DNA of 64,000 bases from Schizochytrium sp. TIO01. Lineage: Eukaryota > Sar > Bigyra > Thraustochytrida > Thraustochytriidae. A model generated the notes under the pieces. The model saw only the letters and a list, made by a program, of their open reading frames with translations. It searched no databases and was not told the origin of the DNA. Of the stretch, positions 1 to 10,085 are shown piece after piece. The position numbers were made by a program, and so were the translations under genes. The number at the start of each line of letters is the position of its first letter. Position 1 is the stretch's first letter. Where the stretch lies: NCBI GenBank assembly GCA_004764695.1, contig SMSO01000032.1, forward strand, positions 7,088,668 to 7,152,667. Direction: 5' to 3'.

Positions 1-599
1 CTTCTTTCACAAAGCCAATTGCGAGCTTGCGATGCATCTCAGTAATCCAGTAGGACGAGTAAACCCGGTCTGTTCAAGTTAACCTCTCTACAGATATCGT
101 CGTACACGGCGGAGGTCTGGATAGGCACGCTGGAGGTCAATCATCCAGCATTTGTAATTCTCTATTCGCTCGGCGGAGGTCGCTGTGGCGTAGATAATAA
201 TGGCAGCGTTGCTCGCAGCTCCAGGTGCGCTTTTAATCGCCACTTGCGTGGACGCAATTGCCTCCCGAATGGCCATTGCTGAGGCGCCGAATTTCTGGTT
301 GAAGTACTTTGATAACCTGGATTGAAGGTTTGCCTCGCCTGTCGCGTTTGGAGCTTGGTGGTTCCTTGGCCATTCCAGTTTCTTACCTAACCTCCGTCAT
401 TCTAATAATTATAGTATTCCATTTAGAATGCTCACTGCCATTTGGAGGTTATGTAAGTGCTGCTGCTGCGGCTGGTGCTGCTACTGAGGCTCCTAGGGTT
501 TACTATGATGAGATGGATGACCTGACTGACTTAAAGTAAAGTACGCAGAGGAACCGCTCATTCCCAAGAGAGTCATGTGACATCGGCAGATTGCTAGTA

Positions 600-916
600 A
601 GGGGTAAGTGGATCCTATGGTGGTGGCGATTGCTTTTCACAATCTGCAGAAACTTGGAGCCTTTTGACGTCACGGGTGTCCACGTACCGAATGCACAACA
701 TGGACCAACTAATCGACGGGGGTGATGTCTGTTAAAGACAACAAAGTACCTGTGCCAGGAGTTAGCAAAAATCTTGCGGTAATATTTGGGATGAAGAATA
801 TTTGGATTGAAAGGAGACGAAGCCTAGTAACAGCGATATGGGCATTTCATCTGATAGCACTTGTACTTACATGTTCAAATTGGGAGCTACACCTTGCCAC
901 TAGTCGAAGGAGATGA
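600..916 (+). pseudogene. Possible decayed piggyBac-like transposase fragment
   Basis: In two adjacent plus-strand frames, broken by a stop, the translation reads HNLQKLGAF and then, after a frame change, SVKDNKVPVPGVSKN (roughly 628-775). This order resembles the piggyBac transposase pattern in which an 'L..LG.y.tGT..' segment precedes a 'WKDnkpV..lS' segment. The match is short, the tryptophan is replaced, and I found neither TTAA-flanked inverted repeats nor an intact DDD core. I see only the pattern; the family call is inference and could be chance. Confidence 0.25.
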
Positions 917-3900
917 CCAAGGCTATTGTTAATGGACTTGACCTCAAGTCTTTCTATGCAAGGGATTGAAGACATCGGTGCTCGTGCAAAGGCATGCGTT
1001 CCCAAAAGAAAGAAGTTGGTGAGACAAAATTATAATATCTTCTGTATCACAATTGTAGTTATAGGAAGAGACGGACTAAATAGGTACAAAAGAATCACTC
1101 CTAGAAACATATCTCTCGAGAAGTTAGCCCGTTCTTGAAATGTTCACCATGAGCGGATTGATGTAGTAGCTGGAGAACAGAGTTATCTTTCGTCGAAAAA
1201 GCAAAATGAAATCGTACAAGACGAATGCACCTTCAATACTTCAATTATTGTGAAGCGGTCAAATAATTATGTTAGAGAATCACAACTCCAATATCACTAA
1301 CTATTCACTACATTCCTAAAATTTTGCCTCCTGCTCTCCAGAGATGGGCTCCCTTGGTGGGTAACAACACCCGGCATAACGAACATACAATCTAATTTGT
1401 AGCTATATGAATTAGTGCGGTTGCTGTGCACAATGTATGTTATGTTGCAGCCGTCTGAAGCACCAAGCTAGAACTTTGACTTTTTGGTGGCAAGGTAACT
1501 CTCCAGGAAGAACTCGTCTTCGAAATAATCGATACCAGAGTGCTCTAGACCTTTTCCAACTTGAGTGAAAGTCTATATAAAAGTCAGGTCCATGATACAG
1601 CTAAGTGTTAAGAAAAGATCTTGAGTAGCGGATAGTTAACCAAAAAATTAAAACGCCGTTTTACATGTTTCTAGAAAGATCTTCACGTATTCCTGAAAAT
1701 CAATTCAATGAAGCAGTTAAAGAGTTCATTGAAGTTTTGATTATCAAATCAATCATACGCATGAAAACGGTTGCTTTACACGTCAGAATTCTAGTCTTAA
1801 AAATGTAAAAGAGGGAAATTGCTTACCGCCACTACATAAATTCTATTTTTATGATTTGATTGTTCACTTTCGAAATTTTATTTTAATTTTCTACTTCCTT
1901 TTCTAGCATTTTCCTCATGTTTTTCTTTCAGTTCAGACATTTTGCAACAATGGCATGAACAGTCAAGCTCCTGGGCCGAGCTAGATAGATTTCCTTTAGG
2001 GAAAGCATCTAATTTTACAATTTAAACAGTAGCGTGAGCTTGACGGCAATGCTAAATATGTAGAGAAATAAAGCAGGTACTGGGTTATTACGACTGAGTC
2101 GAAATCATCTTAACAAGTTGTTCTAAAGCTGAACGCATGCAAACGAATAATGGTTTTGGATCCTGAGACGTCATCGGAAGATTATGTAAGCAAAGCATTG
2201 TCTGATTCCTTGTTACACCATTCCTGATTACGGTTCATGTAGAATAAGAACTAGTCATTCACATTTGCGGTTGTGATGTCAAGTGACTCAATGTTAAAGT
2301 GATACATGTAGAATCGATAGAAAGTGCATAGAAATTGTAAATTGAAGGCTCAAAAGGTAAACAAAGCTATTTCTCTCAAGTCTGCATCAAATGAATGTTA
2401 TCTGCCCTAGTTTCTTAAACTGATGTGAGTAATTCTACCTTGTATTTTGTCTCGAAGGTTGATAAGAGGGCAAATTTTAAAAGTGTTGTCTTGTACACTT
2501 CTTCGTAGAATTGGCCTTTTCAGGTTGCATGAAAGTACTTCGATGCTTCAGAAGACGCTTTGCAAAGTAGAGATGGACTTTACGAAAGTTCTTATTTCCA
2601 ATTACTCAAGGTACACCAGTGTTTAACTCACAGATAAAATAAATAACGAGTCTAGTATTATGGTCTTGCAATCTATACACCTCAACCCAAGAACAGTAAT
2701 GTCTTACAAATAATGCAAAGTTTATTTATGTGGAAGAAGACTCGCAAGTCTATGTATTTCAATCTTTCAAATTATGTCTGAAAGTTGCCGCTTGTCTTCT
2801 TCCAGAGACTACATGCCTGACTTTATAAAAGAAAAGGGTTTCAGTCAAACAAGCTGTGCTCCGAAATATGTTGACTAAGCATTTCCACAAAAAAAAATTG
2901 AATTGAAGTTATTGATGCGAAGTATACCAATAACTCTATTTCACTCAATAGCAGGCCATCTGAACATAAATTGCTCTTCCGGATACTGTTATTGAGTGTA
3001 ACGGCATGATTCTCTTATTTGTATAAGAACTTGAATGCATCAGTAGTACGTAGCACCATGACTCGTACCATGCATCTTTCGACAGGACTGGTTGGCTCAC
3101 TTGGCACACACGTGTCATCGTTGTTCTAGGAAGTACTGATACTACTACTCACTATTACCGTCAGAATGGGCTAAAGTTCTGGCAGTTAAAGTACTCGTTT
3201 ATTTTTTTGTAGAAAGTTTGAGTTGATATGATTTGTCACAGCTCACAGCTCTTTTTCAATTTGCCTGATTGAAAACGTTGATAATTTCGAGGGACTAGCT
3301 CAAAGAGATAACAAACTGAATATTGATTCTTTCAAAATATTCAACCTCCATTCCGCCTAAATTACAGTTTGGACATGATCGATTCCGACGGATTGAAGTT
3401 TCGAACGATGTGTTGCCTGAAATGCACTGAGATTTTCAAATTGAGTACGAGAGTGAAAACATAAAAAAGATAAAAGAGAGATTGAGCTACTGGAAGGCTC
3501 AAAAGATCCAAGCTGATCTTGGTTTTATTTATTTCGGTGATTTTAGATCACATTTGCTCTGGCAGTGGCTGCGCAGTTTGCACAGTATACTAAATAAAAT
3601 CTGAGGGTGTTTGCACCAGTAGCTTCTACTCTTTAGTAATAGTATGCACTAATGGCGAGTCTTTAGAGGCTTACAAGCTACTACTCCTCGCCCGAGGTGA
3701 GGTCTTGAAGAATATTAGGATGCATTTCTCGATTGCAAAGTCTCTACTACATGTTCAGTCTTATGTCATCCAGCGTGTGAGATCCTCCTTTCTGAGTAGC
3801 AGTATTATCCTGCTAGGAGAGATGCGTCTTTTGCTTCCACAAGCAAGCTCAACTACACGTTCAGGTGGGCTAAACTTGGCAATTAATAACGATCTACAAC

Positions 3901-4647
3901 TAATTGTCACCGCTATTACATTACTCATACGAAGCGTTGTTCACATCCACAACTTCACTTGTAATTGAGCGGTAGCCGTAGCAGCACCAGCACCAGCATG
4001 ATTCCGCAAGGTTATATACATTATCACGATTCATGACCCGGTTAAGACGATGACCGTCATGATCATAGACATTATCAGTACTCTATCATTCTTTCATATG
4101 CAAGTCCCGATCCTTCTCCCTTCCAAATTAGGGGTGTGCACGAGCTATGTAGCACACCTGTAGGAACTCCTACCAGGAGGAGGGAGGACTCGCGGCACGT
4201 GCACAACCTGAAAAAAAGAAAGGATGTCATGATGGATAAAGAAAAATAGGACTTCTGAAGAGGAGCTCACGTTGGTTGTTTGTTTCACTCCTCCAGCAGT
4301 CGCGATTGTAGAGAAACGTAGAAGAAAAGGCAGGGGCGATGCTTCACGAGGCACCTCTGCACTCAAAAAATAAAAGTGTAGAAGTCATTGATTATCAGCA
4401 TGCACGTCCATGAGATACATAAAGTTAAATTGTAAATTGTACAAAATTTGTGATTACTTTTTCGCGAAGTTACAACAATCAGGTAGCCCCTTGGCAATCG
4501 ATCGATAGCCCTGGCAAACCGTCTTCTTGACGTAGGCAGCCCGATCAAACTGAGATATTCCTTTTGTAGTTGTGTATATCCCGTGGCAAGCGTATCATTA
4601 TTGATCAAAGGTACAAGGTCCGTGCTCAAATATTGCACTAAGTTTTA

Positions 4648-4661
4648 CCAATCGGCGGGAA
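4648..4661 (+). promoter_or_regulatory. CCAAT box overlapping region with E2F-like site
   Basis: The bases CCAATCGG are followed at once by CGGGAA, giving an NF-Y-type CCAAT core joined to a GGCGGGAA E2F-like core about 320 bases before the ATG at 4980. Both motifs are known eukaryotic promoter elements. Their use here is inferred from position only. Confidence 0.3.
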
Positions 4662-4979
4662 CTTCACTTCTTTCACTCTTTCTTCCTCTCAGCTTCTCTC
4701 TTTCTGTCACCAAGCTGGAAACTAGGTAGCAAGAGTGAGAACAGAGACCCACCTCCGTTTATCAGCAAACCGATCTGGCCGCTCCAGCCGGCTCGCTCTG
4801 TGCGCAGCCGCAGTCGCGGCCGCAGCGAGCTCACGAGGTGTTGAAGTCGAGGCCTCGGGTGCAAGACCTCGCTTGCCCCCTTGCACCACGTCGCACTCTG
4901 AACTCAATTCACGCAATCAACAATTCGATCTCTCTTGTCAGTCTTACTTAAGTGAACGCTGTGCAGCAAGGTCAAGACC

Positions 4980-7433
4980 ATGACCAGCAATGTGACCAAC
5001 GAGAGCCCCTGGTGCTTTGAGTACAATGCAGACGATACTGGTAGCTTTGGAGATTGCTGCGACAGCCTAGGTGTTGTTCCAAAACCCTGGTGGTGGTACT
5101 TGGTGCTCACAGTGCCAGTGGAGTACGCATTAGTATTCTTTAGGGAGAAAGAAGATGGCAGCATAGGAGAGCGCAAATCAAGACAGGAGAACATTGTCTT
5201 TAGTATCATCACGGTCATTGGTGTGGCCCCGATCATTACAAGATTGGTCATTCCGTTTTATAATGATGACTATGAAATGCTCTGCGACGGTGGATGGAAC
5301 TGTTATCAGGCCTTCGTCTACAGCTTTGCTAACTCCGCTGTATTACTCACCTGCCTCACGCTCTGGGTACGCCTTAAGTTCAAGAGGTACTTTCCAGTTC
5401 TTGTGCGTGCGGCCCAAGCCTGGATTGTTAATCCAATGTTCACGACAGAACTCTCCATCACCAAACACAAGGTCTTCATGCCATTCAAGATGATACAACG
5501 CGTTGTCTGCCGCGCGGATAAGGTACTCTTTTTAAAGTTTCACAAGTCTGAAGAGATGGATGAGCTCGCTTTACAGGGTACCGATCCGGCCTACGAACAT
5601 TATTTTGCTCTTCTGGTCATTTGTGGCGGTGGGGGTCTTACGCACGTAGTCCCGGCGTTTGGAGCTTATCTCTGGATTTTCCTACCATTTCTTTTCATGC
5701 TTCTTATTTCTCACGCCTTACGTGTTGGTCTCCTTCAAGACAGAACTTTGAGCTGGACCATTCTTAACATTCCATGCTCTGTTATTTTCTTTGTGGTCCA
5801 TCTTATTCTCACTGTATTCATGCCATTGCTATTTTTTGCAAATCTTATCGGGGTTATAGTTGCAGGAGCTGGGCTCGCTGTCTACCGTGTGGTGAGTGGA
5901 TTTGGTCTTTTCTTCTGGCGCCTACCTACAGTAATTGCGTATGCCCGTGCTCGGCGTCAAATGAGGCACATTGACCCTGCCGCGGTACGTCGCAAGCTTC
6001 GTCACTTTACTAGCCGTGCGAAGACAGTTGAGGAGCTGATCGAGTCGGTTTCCCCAGTAATTGCGAGTATGCGAGCTTTGGTACGAAACGAGCTTGAAAA
6101 AATGGTTGAGAAGGAGTTGCAGGCTATCAATGCTGAGCCAGACGAGAATTTTGCAGGGTCCTTACCGCGCCAGCAGATCATAAACTCACGCAAGGCCTAC
6201 GCTCACAATTTTGATAATCGCATTATCCTCCTAGAGCGAGACTTACTGATGGCAATTGAATGGGAACGTGTTGGGCACGTGCAAGGTGAAGCAGCCCCAA
6301 CCGACCCCTTCGAGTCACGGATTCGCTTCATGATCGCAGCATTGTTCTTTCGATGGGAGTTTACGCTCTTAACTGACGACCTCGCATTACTGCGACGTGA
6401 TTTAAGTCGAAGAGCTCGTGAAACCTCACAAGACCGTCTTGCTTATGTCGATGAAGTGAGCAAGCAGCTGGAACTTTTAGAGTCTATGCCCAAACCGTAC
6501 TTGGATATAGTCGGTGAGTTGCAATCAACTCGTGACAAGTGGGAAAGTGAACGTGACGATCGAAATAGGATTCGAGAATCAAAATGGAGAGAAAGTCAAG
6601 AATCTTTCCTAGAAGAGGAGGGAATGACAGCCGACGAATATGAAGATGACTCAGTGAAAAGTTCATACTCAAAGGGTTTTACTAAAGGAATATCTCCTAT
6701 CCGGGGCCGGCTTTCTTTCGGACGAGCTTCGCCGAAAAAGTCAAAGAAGAAAAAAGAACCTTCAAAGGATTCGTCTTCAGCCCCGTCTAAGCCGCTCGCT
6801 CCTCTTCCAATTGGTAGAATTGACGAAGAAACAAGTACGCTTGAGTCTGCCATTCAGAAAGAATGGGATATCAATAGGAGACAGACTTTGTCAGCAGCAG
6901 GATTTCTTGGTGGTGAGGTCGAAATTAAAGGCCCCCTGCAGGCCAAGCGTGCTGACCGACGACAAAAAGAAGATATGGAGGAGTCTTCTTCCTTTGCAGA
7001 AGAGCAGCACAAGCAGACTCATATTGCAAAGGCTGCGCAGACCTTGAAGGAGTTCTTGAAGCAACTCAAGCAAGTGATCTTATTCGACGCCCTCGGTGAT
7101 GTCGTAATGTTGGGGACTGCATTTTGTCTGATTTGTTTTGGAATGGCAACGAACTACAGCTTGCTTCTGTATTCGGGGGCGCCGTATATTGATATTCCAG
7201 AGATCGAATTCCACTCGCGCGGGTCGAGTCGTGTTATTGATTGCTACACGACAGGTCTAACTGGATTTTCGTGGAATCTAAGTGCGCTTTCACTGATTGA
7301 CTTGGTCATTACGCTTCTGGGTCTCTTGATGTCTCTCATTTTTGGTTTCCGCTTCATCATTCTTGTTCTTACTGAGCCGGCCCTCTTTTCTACCCGAGGA
7401 CCTGAACTTCAGACTCTTGCCTCTGCAGTTTGA
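4980..7433 (+). CDS. Multi-pass membrane protein of unknown family (817 aa)
   Basis: The start is the ATG at 4980 in a good context (ACCATGA), with no in-frame ATG before it. The N-terminus has two possible N-glycosylation sites (NVT at 4, NES at 7) and several Cys residues. Hydrophobic segments lie at about residues 37-54, 71-93, 111-131, 208-250 (possibly two), 258-285 and 287-318. A long, charged, mostly helical region follows (about 325-690) with a Lys/Ser-rich linker near 575-605, then two more hydrophobic segments at about 703-728 and 773-797. This looks like a transporter-, channel- or receptor-like protein with a large cytosolic middle domain, but I recognise no family and assign no function. 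It converges on the deaminase-fold gene, 543 bases away. The gene is certain as an open frame; its role is unknown. Confidence 0.85.
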   Translation: MTSNVTNESPWCFEYNADDTGSFGDCCDSLGVVPKPWWWYLVLTVPVEYALVFFREKEDGSIGERKSRQENIVFSIITVIGVAPIITRLVIPFYNDDYEMLCDGGWNCYQAFVYSFANSAVLLTCLTLWVRLKFKRYFPVLVRAAQAWIVNPMFTTELSITKHKVFMPFKMIQRVVCRADKVLFLKFHKSEEMDELALQGTDPAYEHYFALLVICGGGGLTHVVPAFGAYLWIFLPFLFMLLISHALRVGLLQDRTLSWTILNIPCSVIFFVVHLILTVFMPLLFFANLIGVIVAGAGLAVYRVVSGFGLFFWRLPTVIAYARARRQMRHIDPAAVRRKLRHFTSRAKTVEELIESVSPVIASMRALVRNELEKMVEKELQAINAEPDENFAGSLPRQQIINSRKAYAHNFDNRIILLERDLLMAIEWERVGHVQGEAAPTDPFESRIRFMIAALFFRWEFTLLTDDLALLRRDLSRRARETSQDRLAYVDEVSKQLELLESMPKPYLDIVGELQSTRDKWESERDDRNRIRESKWRESQESFLEEEGMTADEYEDDSVKSSYSKGFTKGISPIRGRLSFGRASPKKSKKKKEPSKDSSSAPSKPLAPLPIGRIDEETSTLESAIQKEWDINRRQTLSAAGFLGGEVEIKGPLQAKRADRRQKEDMEESSSFAEEQHKQTHIAKAAQTLKEFLKQLKQVILFDALGDVVMLGTAFCLICFGMATNYSLLLYSGAPYIDIPEIEFHSRGSSRVIDCYTTGLTGFSWNLSALSLIDLVITLLGLLMSLIFGFRFIILVLTEPALFSTRGPELQTLASAV

Positions 7434-7976
7434 TAATTTACATGAAAACTTTACTTTTACTAATACCTACTCCTATTCCTACAAGTGATTCACCCTTGTA
7501 ATTTTGAAGATGCGATCATTTTTGTACGTGTCCTCCATCCACTCTGATCCAGTTTACCTAAATAGCGTAAATGAAATATGCTCCTGAACATGAAAAAACA
7601 CCTGTTTGCCTTCTGCTCCTTTCCTTCGCTTTTGAAGGTATCTCCTGACGTAATTTTAGAATTGAATGGTACTTGCTAAGAAAGCAATATCTACTGAGGA
7701 ATGGAGATACGCAATAAGCTGCCCTCCTCTTTTCAGAAAGATGTAAAGCATGTGAAATCCAAAAAGCCAAAGATAACCTTTCCAGTGAACCGCATATTCT
7801 TCAAGAGAATGTCTTTTGTTCGTGTACGGTACATTCCTTTATTAATCTGTAATAAAAAAAACAATCATAAAGATAGAACACAGACATCCGAGAAGACAAG
7901 AGATTGAAAATGTCGGAAAACATTTGCGGATGGTCTCCTGAATCCCAGCTAATTTCTATTTTCAGGATAGAAGATT
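7434..7976. other. Convergent spacer (543 bp)
   Basis: The gap between two 3' ends is AT-rich and has an A-run with an AATAAA-like stretch near 7850. No gene is visible. It probably holds both 3' UTRs. Confidence 0.5.
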
Positions 7977-10085
7977 TTAGTTTTCGATGTCATGCACGAA
8001 AGCTTCTTGACAATCAGAGTTGGGAAATGTGACCACCTTGAATGTGGGATTAACCTCTGCAATTTTCTTGAGCCATTCATTGCAGGCACCACATGGCTCA
8101 ATAGGATTGCGTTCGCCAGCAAAGCGAGAGTTGTTGCCATTTCCAGAGTAAACACTCAGAGATGAACTCTGACTACGCGGTCGTCGGTAGTTGCGTCGCG
8201 GTGAGGGTGGTTTACTGCCAATGCTTGTATCCACTTTACCCTGCGTTGCTAAGGACGATGGGGATGGTGGGACCGTTAGGGTGCTCATTGTTGTTTTTGA
8301 CCGCGGAATTTGCGCAGAGACAGGGCGCAAGAGGGGGGAGTGTTCAGGTGTTGTGCTTGCAATTGATAGTTGAGAAGGCACAGCTCGGATTGAAGATCCC
8401 ATGTCCGCACGCATATGGTCTGGGGTCAAGGTCCTTGCTGTTTGAAACTCAATATCTGCTGCAGAGTGGTTCTCACGTAACGAAGAAGGGGCATTCGTTT
8501 GAGTTGGCACATTATCTAGTGCCACAGAAAGAACTGTTATGTAGCGAAAGTCCTGGCGACGAAGGGTTTGGTTAGAAGCTAGGGCTGTACCAATAACATT
8601 TCGCTCTGCGCAGAGGGATCCTGTCGGAAGTGATACCTCCAGATTCATACCACGATAGAATCGCGGCTCCCTATCGCCTGGTGCCTGAACCATGAGGACC
8701 GAAAGAACAACTTTGCGAGATTTGCGGAGCCAAAAGTCCTCCATATCGCGTAATTTACCGGCGCGCTTAGCTTCGATAAACTCTTGCTTGTACTTTCTCA
8801 TCTCCTCCACGGCAAGACGACAATCTGGCTCCAGGTCTGCGATTGGAACAGGCGGCTTGGTTTCCATCGTCTCAAAAGTCTGGAAAATTAAATCCGAGCC
8901 TAAAAACTTTAGCTCGTACCAAAACGACTTGAGTTGCCACATGTGGAGGTAGTTTGGGCGGTATTGTCGAAGGGAAGCATTCAAAGCAGCGAGGCGGGCA
9001 GGTGACCCATCCGTGAGTGCTACGGTCATGCCAAGACGCTTTTGCCATTGATTACCAAACCGAGAAACAAGGGGGTTGCGGATCTGATTCACAGCAGGTA
9101 GTAAGACATCATTGCAGAAGCGTACATTTTGATCATAGTGAAAGATATCCAAGCCTGAATCAAGACATGTTACTTCCACACTGGGGCATGTTCTCTCGAT
9201 AAATAGCTTGATAATCCGCGCAGCAGCTTTTGTAGAATTCGACTCAATTGGTAGAGCACGGTTGCGTGGAGTGCCGCATCCGCTCACAAGAATAACAATT
9301 TTGTGTGTTTCCTCGTCTGGGCCTAAGGTTGTATCTGCATCTTCGCCTTCCACAATGCCCAACCACGTGAACAAGAGCTGAGATACCAGAGGTAGCATAA
9401 TTGAGCAGACTTGGGGAGGTTTTGCGCACACAGCTGGGGCCTGCGACAGGTCCAGACCGCCTGCATCATTAGTCTTCACAGAAAGCGATCCCCATGAGTC
9501 TTCTTCTACAGCGTGCTGGGAAAAGTTGAATCCCACCGGCAGGATTACGCCGCTCCCGGTCATGCTAAGTAGCGAATGGGTTGATGCAGCCGAGTGCAAA
9601 GACATATGGCGATGTCCATTGCACTCTTCACGAGCGTGGACTAGTGCAGCTCCTGCAGCAACTGCGGCATTCGTTTGCGCAGGGCTCATAGTTCCTGTAA
9701 GATGCTCGCCGCTTGGAGTCCTGGTAAGTCCAGAAGATCGCCGGCGATCGAGTTCTTCTTGATTAGGGTCATGTTCGCAGTCGATAATAGATGCATCATC
9801 GCCGAGGGCAAGAAGAGCGTCTTCAATTTGCAATGTAAGCGGGTAGAAGCGATTGAATCTAGGTCTCGCTAGGATTTGCGTCGAGGCCACATCCTCCATG
9901 CTTGTCATGTTCTGCAAATCTTCTTGTTGTAAATCCCTGTTGACCCCCACGATCACGTCCACATGAGATACATTGTATACTAGAATTTGCACGTTGCTAG
10001 CATTCTCCAGCTTCAGTGGAGGAGCAGGTGCGTTTGTAGCAGCCGCAAGAACGGCCGTCTTGGCCGACTGGATTGTCGGCTCCAT
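7977..10085 (-). CDS. Cytidine-deaminase-fold protein with N-terminal Rossmann-like region (702 aa)
   Basis: The C-terminal part carries the hallmarks of the CDA-type zinc deaminases: LCAERNVIG at 491-499 (Cys492 as zinc ligand, Glu494 as the proton shuttle) and PCGAC at 664-668 (Cys665 and Cys668 as the other zinc ligands). All catalytic residues are kept. In ordinary tetrameric cytidine deaminases these motifs lie about 30 residues apart; here they are about 170 apart, split by a Ser/Pro/Thr/Arg-rich, probably disordered insert (about 530-655). Residues 260-400 alternate strands and helices, starting with HKIVILVSGCGTP, as in a Rossmann-like ligand-binding domain. Residues 110-220 are low complexity. 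A free-cytidine deaminase is usually near 130-150 aa, so a plain salvage enzyme is unlikely; the substrate may be a nucleoside, a nucleotide or RNA and cannot be told from sequence. The start is the only sensible ATG. Confidence 0.8.
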   Translation of the reverse strand: MEPTIQSAKTAVLAAATNAPAPPLKLENASNVQILVYNVSHVDVIVGVNRDLQQEDLQNMTSMEDVASTQILARPRFNRFYPLTLQIEDALLALGDDASIIDCEHDPNQEELDRRRSSGLTRTPSGEHLTGTMSPAQTNAAVAAGAALVHAREECNGHRHMSLHSAASTHSLLSMTGSGVILPVGFNFSQHAVEEDSWGSLSVKTNDAGGLDLSQAPAVCAKPPQVCSIMLPLVSQLLFTWLGIVEGEDADTTLGPDEETHKIVILVSGCGTPRNRALPIESNSTKAAARIIKLFIERTCPSVEVTCLDSGLDIFHYDQNVRFCNDVLLPAVNQIRNPLVSRFGNQWQKRLGMTVALTDGSPARLAALNASLRQYRPNYLHMWQLKSFWYELKFLGSDLIFQTFETMETKPPVPIADLEPDCRLAVEEMRKYKQEFIEAKRAGKLRDMEDFWLRKSRKVVLSVLMVQAPGDREPRFYRGMNLEVSLPTGSLCAERNVIGTALASNQTLRRQDFRYITVLSVALDNVPTQTNAPSSLRENHSAADIEFQTARTLTPDHMRADMGSSIRAVPSQLSIASTTPEHSPLLRPVSAQIPRSKTTMSTLTVPPSPSSLATQGKVDTSIGSKPPSPRRNYRRPRSQSSSLSVYSGNGNNSRFAGERNPIEPCGACNEWLKKIAEVNPTFKVVTFPNSDCQEAFVHDIEN

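Larger units (their letters stand above)
1..4979. other. AT-rich spacer upstream of the first gene
   Basis: No convincing intact gene lies here. Open frames are short, mostly begin with non-ATG codons and show no recognisable domain. A stretch near 600-920 may be a decayed piggyBac-like transposase and is listed separately. Positions 1140-3700 are AT-rich with stops in all frames. The last 350 bases are richer in GC and carry a CCAAT-type site, so they probably hold the promoter of the following gene. Confidence 0.6.

Noticed and set aside
2868-2900. NMLTKHFHKKK, resembling the end of copia-type polymerases (DxLTKxLP)
   Set aside because: Only about 20 codons are open and no integrase, reverse transcriptase or RNase H motif is found nearby.
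4363-4638. 91-codon minus-strand frame upstream of the membrane-protein gene
   Set aside because: It needs a GTG start and has no motif; position suggests promoter sequence rather than a gene.
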